This document shows positions 18,001 through 26,125 of a stretch of DNA of 42,232 nucleotides, in pieces (the first letter of the stretch is position 1; every line of letters begins with the position of its first letter). Source of the DNA: CAZWHE01 sp964633825 (GTDB lineage Bacteria; Planctomycetota; B15-G4; CAYZWU01); the NCBI GenBank assembly GCA_964633825.1, contig CAZWHE010000015.1, positions 1 through 42,232 on the forward strand, read 5' to 3'. The translations under genes were made by a program, and so were the position numbers. The notes under the pieces are model-generated. The model saw nothing but the letters and a program-made list of their open reading frames with translations, was not told the origin of the DNA and ran no database searches.

Positions 18001-18656
18001 GATTCGGAAACTCCCTTGCTGATGAGAAGCTCCGCCGTCACTTTCGCCAGGCTGTCGACCCGAAACTCCGCATCGGGGTGGAGCTCCGGCGGACCGACTG
18101 CCAAGACAGTCATCCCGGCGCGCCGCGCCGCCTCGACGCCGGCGGGCGCGTCCTCGACAACGATGCATTCGACCGGAGCGAGGCCGAGCCGCTTCGCTGC
18201 AAGGAGAAAGATATCGGGTTCGGGCTTGGCCTTCTCGACCTGGCTTCCGTCAACGATGATGTCCACCATCTCCGTCATACCGAGACGTTCCATGATAAGC
18301 GGAGCGTTCCGGCTCGACGACCCCACGGCGAGAAGGATCCCGGCATCCCGCAGCGCGCGAAGGAGCTCGCCCACGCCGGGCAGCGCATCGCCGGACGACA
18401 TCGCAGCGAGGCTCTCCCTGTACCATGCGTTCTTTTGATCCGCCAGGGCTTGTTTCTCCTCGGGAGAGTAAGTGCGCGAAGCTCTTTCGAGAAGGATCTC
18501 CAGGCATTCCATGCGGCCGACTCCGAGCATGCGCCTGTTGATCTTCCGGCTGTAGGGGATCCCTTCCTGCCGGGCCAGGCGGTCCCACGAGAGGTGGTGC
18601 AGCTCGTCCGTCGAAACGAGAACGCCGTCGAGATCGAAGATCACGCCGCGGATCAT
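17997..18656 (-). CDS. pgmB: Beta-phosphoglucomutase-like HAD hydrolase/mutase
   Basis: This 219-residue HAD protein has FDLDGVL at the N-terminus with the nucleophile D8 and the acid/base D10, the cap-domain segment with LLERASRTYS, VGSSSRN as motif II, KAKPEPDIF as motif III lysine, and VEDAPAGVEAA as motif IV. This pattern is typical of beta-phosphoglucomutase, which converts beta-glucose 1-phosphate to glucose 6-phosphate. The immediate upstream neighbour is a GH65 phosphorylase, whose product is beta-glucose 1-phosphate; the pairing is a well-known functional link. Start at 18656 overlaps the GH65 stop as ATGA; a start 33 bases further upstream is possible but less likely. Confidence 0.87.
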   Translation of the reverse strand: MIRGVIFDLDGVLVSTDELHHLSWDRLARQEGIPYSRKINRRMLGVGRMECLEILLERASRTYSPEEKQALADQKNAWYRESLAAMSSGDALPGVGELLRALRDAGILLAVGSSSRNAPLIMERLGMTEMVDIIVDGSQVEKAKPEPDIFLLAAKRLGLAPVECIVVEDAPAGVEAARRAGMTVLAVGPPELHPDAEFRVDSLAKVTAELLISKGVSES

Positions 18657-20857
18657 GGGCTCATTTCCTTTCGCTTCTCTACACTGCATCGGTTCGGTGT
18701 GATGTCAATGTAATGGGATTCGCCCTTCCAGACAATGGGAAAGGCGAGACGACTCCATCCGGAGGGAAGCACCGGTTGAAGAGACAGATCGTCGCTCTGG
18801 AGAACGCTCTTCATTCCCCCGAAGCCGAGCACGGCGACCTGCCAGTTGCCGCCGCAGGCCGCGATGTGAATCCCCTCGGCCGCCCCGCCCCGTGCCGTGT
18901 CGAGGTCGAGCGAGAGGCCGCGCTTCCAGAAATCGACAGCCTCGTCACGAAGGCCGAGGCGGAGGGCGACCATGGCGTGAATCGACGGCGAGAGGGAGGA
19001 GTCATGGGTCGTCACGGGGAGATAGTAATCCCAGGCGGCCCGCACCTCGCTGTCGCTGAACTCATCGGGAAAGAGCGCCATGAGCATGATCACGTCGGCC
19101 TGCTTGAGACATCGGCTTCGATGGAGATGTTCTTCCGGCGCCTGGGCGGCGAAAGGAAGATCCCTGTCGATCCAGAGCTCGTCGAACCGGGGATTCTCGA
19201 GGAGATCGAACCCCTCGCACTGGAGCACGAGCCCGCCGCGCCGCACGATCGGGAGCTTCCGGGCCGTCTCTGCGAAAGTCTTCCGCTCGCCCGGGGCCGC
19301 GCCCCCTCTCCGGCCGATCCGGGCGGCGAGATCGAGTGTGAAGGAGGCGAGCCTGTTCGTGTAGGCGTTGTTGTCCGAATAAGGCGTGTACTCGTCGGGG
19401 CCCATGACGCGGAGCAAGCCCGGAGATTCGCCTCCCGCGCCGGACTCGATCCGGTCGACCCAGTAACGGGCCGCTTCGACGACCGCAGCCGCAGCCGGTC
19501 CCTCGAGATATCCGCCGCCGAGGGCTGCGTCGGCATGAGCCATGGCGTAGACCACGTCGCCCGTCACGTGGACCTCCTGTTCGGCGTAGATCGGGTTGGG
19601 GCAGCACTCATCCCCCCTGTCGTCCGATTCCCAGGGATAGCGCGCCCCGCGGAATCCCTGGGCCGCCGCGATCTTCCTCGCCCGTGAAAGGGCGTTGACG
19701 CGAAAATCGACGAGCGCCCGCGCTCGTTCCGGATCGGTGTAGAGATAGAAGGGAAGGAGAAAGATCTCCGTGTCCCAGAAGAAGCGGCCGAAGTAGGCGT
19801 CTCCCGAGTACCCCCTGGCATCGACGGCCGCGCCCGCATCCCAGGCGGCATGGGCGCGGAGGAGGTGGTAGATCGAGCACCTGAGAGCGCGCTGCGATTC
19901 CGGGTCGCCGTCGATCTTCACGTCCGAGCGCTCCCAGCGCGCGGCCCAGGCGTCGGCGTGCTCCCCGAAGAGCTCGTCCCACCCGAGATCGGCGAATTCG
20001 CCGGCGCCGAAACCGTCGACACCTGCAGTGTCGCAGCCGTCCGGTCCGGCCGCACCATCCCGGCTCGTGACGAGAGCGGTCCTTTTTTCCACCACACACT
20101 TCCGCCCCGCGCGGAGATCGAGATCCACGGCGCACCTTCCGCTCCGCGGCTCCCCGATGTAACGCCAACTCCCCGAAGGGGCGTCGAGACGCGAAACAAT
20201 GCGGACGCTCCCGGCCCCGGCGATCCGGACGCGGCACTTCATCCCCCGCTCTCCGTCCCTTTCCATGTCGACCGACTCGAAGTGGTCATGGCCGTTGGTG
20301 CGCACGTCGGCGTCGATGCCGGCCAGGACGGTCGCTCTCCCGTCCCTGTCGGGAGTGAGCGTCATCCGCTGAAGAACGAGCCGGGGCCGCACGAGACTGA
20401 CAAAGCGCTCGAAACGGACGGAAAGGACGGGTCCGGCCCCCGTTCTCCAGACAAGGGAACGGCTGAGAGAGGCCGTCTTCATGTGGAGGACGCGGGTATA
20501 CTCCTCGACGCGGCTCGTCTCCATGTCGAGTTTTTCATCCCCCACGACGGGAGCGAGATCGAGAAACCAGGGGAGGTTCACCATCTCCCTGTTGAGCAGG
20601 GGATGGCGCGCGAAGAGGCCGGGAACATAGGTCCCCCACTTCGCCTTCCTGTCGGGGAACCGCTCGGCCGTCACGTTGGACGGCCTGCGGACGTATTCCC
20701 TGTTCTGGGGCTCGTTGTGGAGATGCTCCTCGAGGGATCCCCGGACGTGCAGGCCGCCGCTCCCCAGGGTGAAAAGTCCCTCGAACGCCCTGGCGCGTCC
20801 CGCGCGAAAGGGGGATTCAACGATCCGCCACGCGCTCTTCATGCCCCGCGCTTTCAT
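18653..20857 (-). CDS. GH65 disaccharide phosphorylase
   Basis: This 734-residue cytoplasmic enzyme belongs to family GH65, which phosphorolyses alpha-glucosides such as maltose, trehalose, kojibiose or nigerose to beta-glucose 1-phosphate. FFWDTEIF lies at 359-366, and the catalytic acid is E489 in VMGPDEYTPYSDN. KQADVIMLM and the phosphate-loop-like THDSSLSPSIHA indicate a phosphorylase rather than a hydrolase. The ATG at 20857 has AGGGGAG 6 bases upstream. It overlaps the beta-phosphoglucomutase-like gene by four bases. The disaccharide cannot be named from sequence alone. The gene starts 13 bases after the 2-hydroxyacyl-CoA dehydratase-type gene, so it may be read from the upstream CoA operon or an internal promoter. 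Confidence 0.9.
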   Translation of the reverse strand: MKARGMKSAWRIVESPFRAGRARAFEGLFTLGSGGLHVRGSLEEHLHNEPQNREYVRRPSNVTAERFPDRKAKWGTYVPGLFARHPLLNREMVNLPWFLDLAPVVGDEKLDMETSRVEEYTRVLHMKTASLSRSLVWRTGAGPVLSVRFERFVSLVRPRLVLQRMTLTPDRDGRATVLAGIDADVRTNGHDHFESVDMERDGERGMKCRVRIAGAGSVRIVSRLDAPSGSWRYIGEPRSGRCAVDLDLRAGRKCVVEKRTALVTSRDGAAGPDGCDTAGVDGFGAGEFADLGWDELFGEHADAWAARWERSDVKIDGDPESQRALRCSIYHLLRAHAAWDAGAAVDARGYSGDAYFGRFFWDTEIFLLPFYLYTDPERARALVDFRVNALSRARKIAAAQGFRGARYPWESDDRGDECCPNPIYAEQEVHVTGDVVYAMAHADAALGGGYLEGPAAAAVVEAARYWVDRIESGAGGESPGLLRVMGPDEYTPYSDNNAYTNRLASFTLDLAARIGRRGGAAPGERKTFAETARKLPIVRRGGLVLQCEGFDLLENPRFDELWIDRDLPFAAQAPEEHLHRSRCLKQADVIMLMALFPDEFSDSEVRAAWDYYLPVTTHDSSLSPSIHAMVALRLGLRDEAVDFWKRGLSLDLDTARGGAAEGIHIAACGGNWQVAVLGFGGMKSVLQSDDLSLQPVLPSGWSRLAFPIVWKGESHYIDITPNRCSVEKRKEMSP

Positions 20858-20870
20858 CGGGGGCTCCCCT

Positions 20871-22109
20871 CTATTCCCCGAGCTGCTCCACGAACGCCTC
20901 GATGTTCGTCCTCGTCTGCTCCTCCGAATAGCAACGGAGGTCGTTCAGGTCGCCCTGGATGGTGAGCGTGGGCAGGCCGAGCTTCTTGCCAAGCCGCTCG
21001 GGCAGCCCGTAGCGGTTGTTCGAGTTGTTGGGACAGGTCTTGGAATCGTGGAAGAGAAAGCCGTTGATCATGTAATCGGCCGCCATGCGCTCGAAGTAGG
21101 ACGTCTTGTAGTCTTCCGAGCGGGTGATGAAGAGCTCCGTGTAGGCGCGCGCCATCCCTTCGAAGGGATTCTCGGGATCGAGAGCTTCGAAGATCCACGA
21201 GTTGCAGTACGTGGACGCCACCACGCACGCCTCGAGCGACGCGAACTGCTCCGAGTGCTCGCGGAGCTTGCCCCAGACGGGCATGCCGTCCCAGTAGATG
21301 CGGAAGCGCTCCCCGTCCACGGCGGCCGTGTTGTCGCTGATCCGGGCTTCCAGCTCGGCGACGAGCGTCTCGTAGTAATCCACGGCCCGCTGCTCGCCGC
21401 GCAGAACAACGGCGGGGCCCATGTGAATCGTGCCGTCGAAAAAAGTAAGGGGCGACGGGGCGTGCGTCGCCGCGCGGAGCACCCTCTTCCAGAGCTCGGT
21501 CGTCTTGAGCGAGAGATCGACCACCCGGCTGAGCTCGGCCGTGTCGAGCTTTTTGCCCGCCGCCTTTTCGAGCTCGGGAACGATCCCCTTCATCTGGTCG
21601 ACGACGAAGCCGATCACCCTGTCCGACACGTCGTGCACGCCGCGCGGCGTGTCGATCCCGAGGCAGGGAACGTTCCACTCGTCCCTGTAGAACTGGAACC
21701 AGTCCTTCACGTCCCGGCACTGGTTGGTGTTGTAAACGAGCACGTCCGGCTTGGGCAGGGACTCCATGTTGAACGCCCTCGCCAGGGGCGTCGTGTTCTT
21801 CAGGTAAGAACCGATGTCGCTCGTGAGATAGGAGCAGATATCGGGCGAATACCCGATTGCGTTGGCCGCCGGAATCAGGTCCATGGCCATGCGCGAGGCG
21901 CCGAGCAGGGCCCCGTGGTTTTCGGGGTAATAAACGAGAAAACCGAGGGCGTGAAGGAGCTCGGCCGGGCCGACGCTCGTGCACCACGCGATCTTGCGCG
22001 AACGGGTTTCGGCCGCTTCCTTCAGCTCGCCGAAGTACTCGGCCATGACGGCCTTCATCTGCTTGGTGGCTTTGATCGGTTTGAAGGGTATCTTCTTTTC
22101 ATCAGACAC
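20871..22109 (-). CDS. 2-hydroxyacyl-CoA dehydratase / benzoyl-CoA reductase-type subunit
   Basis: This 412-residue protein belongs to the HgdB/BcrC/BadD family, oxygen-sensitive iron-sulfur proteins that dehydrate 2-hydroxyacyl-CoA or reduce benzoyl-CoA. C92 (ICSYL), C131 (NQCRD) and C359 (SKTCPNN) are well placed to hold one [4Fe-4S] cluster. Characterised enzymes need two related subunits plus an ATP-dependent activator; only one subunit is here and no activator is encoded in the window. The start is a GTG at 22109 with GGAG 7 bases upstream. It is preceded by a small Cys-containing protein, a ferredoxin and a flavoenzyme on the same strand, which could supply electrons. The exact reaction is unknown, and it may act with a partner encoded elsewhere. 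Confidence 0.82.
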   Translation of the reverse strand: MSDEKKIPFKPIKATKQMKAVMAEYFGELKEAAETRSRKIAWCTSVGPAELLHALGFLVYYPENHGALLGASRMAMDLIPAANAIGYSPDICSYLTSDIGSYLKNTTPLARAFNMESLPKPDVLVYNTNQCRDVKDWFQFYRDEWNVPCLGIDTPRGVHDVSDRVIGFVVDQMKGIVPELEKAAGKKLDTAELSRVVDLSLKTTELWKRVLRAATHAPSPLTFFDGTIHMGPAVVLRGEQRAVDYYETLVAELEARISDNTAAVDGERFRIYWDGMPVWGKLREHSEQFASLEACVVASTYCNSWIFEALDPENPFEGMARAYTELFITRSEDYKTSYFERMAADYMINGFLFHDSKTCPNNSNNRYGLPERLGKKLGLPTLTIQGDLNDLRCYSEEQTRTNIEAFVEQLGE

Positions 22110-22139
22110 AGTTTTTCTCCCGAATCACTGATCCGTCGC

Positions 22140-22628
22140 TCACTCGTCGACCCAGATGCGGCGAAGGCAGCACTCCCCGCCCTCGGGGAGTGATTTCCGG
22201 GTCTCTATCTTGATCTTCGTGCCGAGCTCCTTGTTGATCTCGTTCACCGTGGTTCCGAACCAGGTGTCGCACCCGGGTTGGTCCTCCTTCAGGAGGCCGA
22301 GCCGGTCGTGCCAATCATACCAGGGGCACCCGTCGTGCTTCAGGAACGCTTCGTCCCCCTCGCCGGGAACAACCTTGGCGTCCTCGCCCATGCAGACCGA
22401 CGACCAGGCCATGGCGCCCGCCACCTGTACGGCAAGGGGCTTTTCCCTGTCGAGCCTTTTGAGATAGGCCCCGGCCGTCTGCTTTCCCGTGATCTCCCAC
22501 ATCTTGTTGCCCAGCTCTTCGGGATCGACGCCGGGCGCCATGACCAGGGCGGCCTCGCGCCAGGCGAAGTGCTGGGCCCGGACGATCTCGCACAGAACCT
22601 TGAACCGTTTTTCGATCGGAATATCCAT
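22140..22628 (-). CDS. Small cysteine-containing protein of unknown function
   Basis: I do not recognise this 162-residue protein with confidence. It is soluble, with a helical N-terminal half and a C-terminal half containing C101 (GCPWYDW), C120 (PGCDTWF) and the pair C153-C154 (GGECCLRRIW). The pattern is reminiscent of the L-2-amino-thiazoline-4-carboxylic acid hydrolase-like domain, but that is a weak resemblance. The ATG at 22628 has AAGGAG 5 bases upstream; a longer frame to 22742 would overlap the ferredoxin gene and is rejected. It sits between the ferredoxin and the dehydratase-type subunit, 11 and 30 bases away, so a helper or second-subunit role in that enzyme is possible. Confidence 0.75.
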   Translation of the reverse strand: MDIPIEKRFKVLCEIVRAQHFAWREAALVMAPGVDPEELGNKMWEITGKQTAGAYLKRLDREKPLAVQVAGAMAWSSVCMGEDAKVVPGEGDEAFLKHDGCPWYDWHDRLGLLKEDQPGCDTWFGTTVNEINKELGTKIKIETRKSLPEGGECCLRRIWVDE

Positions 22629-22639
22629 GGTCACTCCTT

Positions 22640-22864
22640 CTATCTCTTCGCCTGATATGCGTCGTGCACGCCGTGGGGCACGTAATGGGGCAGCTCGAAA
22701 TGTACGGCGTCGATCGGACAGACCTCGGCACAGATGCCGCACTCTTCGCAGAGCATGGTGATGATCGTCGCCCTGTCATTGACCAGCCCCATGACCTGGG
22801 CCGGGCAGCGCTTGACACAGACGTTGCATCCGTTGCACTTGAACGCGTCGATGGTCGGTATCAT
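22640..22864 (-). CDS. 2[4Fe-4S] ferredoxin
   Basis: This 74-residue ferredoxin has two cluster motifs, CNGCNVCVKRCP (10-21) and CEECGICAEVCP (39-50), each with the CxxCxxCxxxCP pattern. It would carry low-potential electrons in the cytoplasm. The ATG at 22864 has GAGGAG 8 bases upstream. It lies 23 bases after the flavoenzyme gene and just before the small Cys protein, so it probably links the flavoenzyme to the dehydratase-type subunit. It is hidden inside a longer frame that is antisense or out of frame with its neighbours, but the motifs make it certain. Confidence 0.93.
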   Translation of the reverse strand: MIPTIDAFKCNGCNVCVKRCPAQVMGLVNDRATIITMLCEECGICAEVCPIDAVHFELPHYVPHGVHDAYQAKR

Positions 22865-22887
22865 ATCGCTTTCTCCTCGTTTCGTTT

Positions 22888-24837
22888 CTATGTTTTCATG
22901 CCGTAGCGGTATCCGTCGAGAAGGACCGAGTTCCCGCGCCTCGTGACGAGGGCGTCGCCGATGACGGAGACATGGCCCTTCTTGTACTCGAGCCCCTTGT
23001 TGGGCGCCATGTTGGCCATGACCACCGTGTCGCACTCCACGGTGACTTCGTTTTTCTCCTTGTCCTCGGCGAGAACGGCCGATTCGGTGATCTCCTTGAT
23101 CTTGTGGAGCTTGTACTGCTTCACGCCCCCCTCTTTGAGCTTTTTCATGTAGCGCCAGATATAGGAGGGATTCACGTCGAGGCCGAACTTCTTGGCCGGG
23201 CCGATGATTGAGACGTCGTACCCCCCCTTGTCGACGAGGAAGAGAGCGATCGAGATGGCCACGCCCTTCCATCCGACGATGGCGATCTTCTTGCCGATGT
23301 CGACCGTGCCGTTCATCACGTCGAGGCCGGAGACCACGTTTTCGCCATGGCCGCCCGGAAACTCGTCCCGATCGGGCACGGCGCCCGTGGCCAGGACCAC
23401 CTCGTCGGCGCCGAGCTCGTCGAGGAGCTCGGGTGTGGCTTCTTTTCCTATTTCGAACTTCGCGCCCGCCTTGTCGCACCGCGTCTTCAGGTAGTCGACG
23501 AGCCGCATGAACTCTTCGTCCCCCCAGGGGCCGTTGGCCGCCGTGGCGGTCTGGCCGCCCACGCGGTCTTCCTTTTCGTAAAAGGTCACGTTGTGCCCCT
23601 TCTCGGCCGCAATGGCGCCGGCCTGCATGCCGGCGATACCGGTCCCCACGATGACGATCTTCTTTTTCTTCTTCGATTTTGCAAAGCCGTAGAAACCGTA
23701 TTCGGGCTCGCTCTCGTGCCCGAGCGACGGCCGCACGGCGCAGTTGAGCTCGGCGTCGCGGAAGAGGCGGGCCAGGCAGAGGTTGCACGCCACGCAGGGG
23801 ATGATGTCCTCCTGCCGGTCCTCGGCGATCTTGGTGGGCAGCATGGGATCGGCGATCATGGCGCGGCAGCTCTCCCAGAATTCGATCGTGTTGTCGGCGA
23901 TCGCCTTCTCGGGATGCTCGGGCTGGAAGAGGCGGTAGGCCATGCAGACCGGCATGTCGAGGTTCTTTTTCATGCTCTCGGCGATATAGATCCAGTGGCC
24001 CTGCGGGATGTCGCGCGAAATGACCGAGTCGGGCGACTCCTGCCACCCCACGGTGACCGAGAGGAGATCGACGCCGGCGCTGCAGATGATCCTGTTGATC
24101 TCGAGCGAGTCTTCGGGCGTGTTGCCCCCCCGGTCGTGGAGGAGCTCGTCCCCGCAGAGGCGGATGATGATCGGGTAGTCGGGGCCGACCTCCTTCCGGA
24201 TCCCGGCTACGATCCGCCGCGGGAACTCGGCGCGCCCTTTCAGATCGCCGCCGAACTCGTCGTCGCGCTTGTTCGTATAGGGCGATATGAAGTTGGAAAG
24301 GAGGTAGCCCACGATCCCCGAGATCTCGACGGCGTCGAAGCCGGCCTCGACGCAGCGCCGCGCTCCCCGCACGTGCTCGTCGATACAGATCTCGATCTCC
24401 TCCCTCGTCATCTCCCTCGGCTCGCGGAAGCGGGGCAGCCTCTGGGGCACGACGGAAGGGCCGACCGTGTAATCGAGCTCCACGCCGCCCACGCGGCCGC
24501 AGTGCATGAGCTGCAAGACCGAGAGGGCGTCGTACTTGCGGATCACGTCGGCGATCCGCTTGAGACCGGGGATGAACTTGTCGTCCCAGATCCCCATCAT
24601 ACCCACGTAGCCCTTTCCCTCGGCGCTCGCATCGGTATAGGCGCCCTGGGTCGTCACGAGGCCGGCCCCGCCCCGAGCCTGGGCTTCCATGTAAGCCACC
24701 TCCTTGTCGGCCACGAACCCATCCCCGTAGTTGAAGTTCGTTTCCGTGGACGCGTACTTGATCCGGTTCTTCGACTCGAGCCTCCCCAGCCTCCCGGGAG
24801 AGAAGATGTGGGGATATTTCTTTTCACCTGGCAGCAT
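22888..24837 (-). CDS. OYE-family Fe-S flavoenzyme (2,4-dienoyl-CoA reductase/BaiCD-like)
   Basis: This 649-residue protein has three parts: an old-yellow-enzyme TIM barrel (about 8-345) for FMN, an Fe-S segment, and an FAD/NAD(P)H-binding half starting at IVIVGTGIAGMQAG (394-407). The cluster cysteines are C348, C351, C354 and C366; the first three are spaced Cx2Cx2C, whereas the FadH-type pattern is usually Cx2Cx3C. Relatives include 2,4-dienoyl-CoA reductase, 2-enoate reductase and the bile-acid enzymes BaiCD and BaiH, all of which act on enoyl groups with NAD(P)H. AAGGAG lies 5 bases before the ATG. It follows the CoA-transferase gene by 88 bases and leads the ferredoxin, so it probably reduces or oxidises the CoA ester of the pathway. 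Substrate unknown. Confidence 0.9.
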   Translation of the reverse strand: MLPGEKKYPHIFSPGRLGRLESKNRIKYASTETNFNYGDGFVADKEVAYMEAQARGGAGLVTTQGAYTDASAEGKGYVGMMGIWDDKFIPGLKRIADVIRKYDALSVLQLMHCGRVGGVELDYTVGPSVVPQRLPRFREPREMTREEIEICIDEHVRGARRCVEAGFDAVEISGIVGYLLSNFISPYTNKRDDEFGGDLKGRAEFPRRIVAGIRKEVGPDYPIIIRLCGDELLHDRGGNTPEDSLEINRIICSAGVDLLSVTVGWQESPDSVISRDIPQGHWIYIAESMKKNLDMPVCMAYRLFQPEHPEKAIADNTIEFWESCRAMIADPMLPTKIAEDRQEDIIPCVACNLCLARLFRDAELNCAVRPSLGHESEPEYGFYGFAKSKKKKKIVIVGTGIAGMQAGAIAAEKGHNVTFYEKEDRVGGQTATAANGPWGDEEFMRLVDYLKTRCDKAGAKFEIGKEATPELLDELGADEVVLATGAVPDRDEFPGGHGENVVSGLDVMNGTVDIGKKIAIVGWKGVAISIALFLVDKGGYDVSIIGPAKKFGLDVNPSYIWRYMKKLKEGGVKQYKLHKIKEITESAVLAEDKEKNEVTVECDTVVMANMAPNKGLEYKKGHVSVIGDALVTRRGNSVLLDGYRYGMKT

Positions 24838-24869
24838 GTCAACTCCTTCCTGTCCAGCTCGTCTTTCGT

Positions 24870-24889
24870 GCGGCCGGGAGAACGGCCGC
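24870..24889 (-). other. GC-rich hairpin between CoA-transferase and flavoenzyme genes
   Basis: GCGGCCG (24870-24876) and CGGCCGC (24883-24889) form a 7-bp stem with the loop GGAGAA. No T run follows on the minus strand, so a terminator is not shown; an mRNA-processing or attenuating role is possible. Confidence 0.4.
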
Positions 24890-24925
24890 TCTCTCAGTGG
24901 CCGGTTTCGCGGCGCAATGGAGACT

Positions 24926-26125
24926 TTATGTTATCACACCGTCATCTCTCAAATCAGCGATCTCTTTCAACGAAAACCCCGCCCCGGCCAGGACCTTCTC
25001 GTTGTCTCTCCCGTATGGAGGAGCGAAGGGGAGCGTTCGATCGATCCCGTCGAGAGACTCCCTCTCCACCGAGGGGGGCGGGAGGCGAACGCTCTTTCCC
25101 GACGGGGTCTTTGTTCTCAACAACGATTCACGCACGGGCGGCAGATCGGCCACGTCGGCGACAGCGTTCACGGGCGCGGCCACAAGGCCGGCTCCCTGGA
25201 AAAGACCGTGGAGCTCACCTGTGGACCGGGTGCGCGTCAGGCCGGAGAGCTCCTCTGCGATCCGGTCCCGGTCCCTGCTGCGGCCCGCGTTCGTTTTCCA
25301 CTCCTCTCTTTGGAGAGACGAAAACTCTTCGAGCGCCGTGAGCCGCTCCCACTGCACGTCGTTCCCCACGGCGAGGTAGATGTAGCCGTCGGCAGTGGGA
25401 AAGGCGTCGACGGGCGCGAACTCTCTGTGGCGGTTTCCGTTCCGCCTCAGCTCTTCGGGAGAGTAGCCGAGATCGAGGAGGGGGAGTGTGGTGAGCAGCC
25501 ACGAAACCGCGGCCTGGGTCATGGAGACATCGATCCGCCGCCCCTTCCCCGTCTCCGCTCTCTCGGCGAGTGCGAGACAGACAGCGGCGAAGGCTTCGTC
25601 GCCGGCCTTGAGATCGACGAAAGGAACGCCGCAGAGATAGGGAGGCCCGTCGGCGGCGCCGGTGAGGTCCATGTAACCGAGAAGGGCCTGAAGCGCCGGA
25701 TCGTAGCCCGGTACGTTCGGGTGATCGGGTCCCATGGCCGAGAGACCGACCCAGATCAGCTCGGGCCGGACGGCCGAGAGCGTCTCGTAGTCGATGCCGA
25801 GATCGACGTACCTCTTGGGAAGGGTGTTGGAACAGAAAACGTCGACCGGGAGATCGCGGATGATCCGAAGCAGGGCGGCCCGGCCCTTGTCGCTTTTCAG
25901 GTCGAGGCTGATCGCCTCCTTCCCCACGTTCGGGGCGATGAAGTAGGTGCACAGGTCGTCGCGCTCCCCCTTCTTGCCCACGTAGCGGTTGGGGTCGCCC
26001 GGAAGGCGCCCCCCGGCGGGCGTCGATTCGACGCGGATCACGCGCCAGCCGAGATGGACGAAGCGCTGCGTCGCATAAGAGAGGGAGAGCGCCTGCTCGA
26101 GCGAAAGGATGGTCAGCTTCTTCAC
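24926..26125 (-). CDS. Class III (CaiB/BaiF family) CoA-transferase
   Basis: This 399-residue enzyme belongs to family III CoA-transferases, which move CoA from one acid to another through an aspartyl intermediate. The typical N-terminal segment VIRVES, the LDLKSDKGR stretch, the YDPALQALLGYMDLTG catalytic-Asp region and the C-terminal APVNAVADVADLP loop are present. The expected catalytic Asp lies in VPFVDLKAGD, just after that region. Start is a GTG at 26125 that overlaps the molybdenum-hydroxylase stop as GTGA, with a strong AGGAGG site 6 bases before it. It probably activates the substrate acid or recycles CoA from the product. Its place after the hydroxylase genes and before the OYE enzyme resembles the logic of bile-acid operons. 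Confidence 0.9.
   Translation of the reverse strand: MKKLTILSLEQALSLSYATQRFVHLGWRVIRVESTPAGGRLPGDPNRYVGKKGERDDLCTYFIAPNVGKEAISLDLKSDKGRAALLRIIRDLPVDVFCSNTLPKRYVDLGIDYETLSAVRPELIWVGLSAMGPDHPNVPGYDPALQALLGYMDLTGAADGPPYLCGVPFVDLKAGDEAFAAVCLALAERAETGKGRRIDVSMTQAAVSWLLTTLPLLDLGYSPEELRRNGNRHREFAPVDAFPTADGYIYLAVGNDVQWERLTALEEFSSLQREEWKTNAGRSRDRDRIAEELSGLTRTRSTGELHGLFQGAGLVAAPVNAVADVADLPPVRESLLRTKTPSGKSVRLPPPSVERESLDGIDRTLPFAPPYGRDNEKVLAGAGFSLKEIADLRDDGVIT

Noticed and set aside
24870..24889. Intrinsic terminator between CoA-transferase and flavoenzyme
   Set aside because: A good stem but no T run after it on the minus strand.
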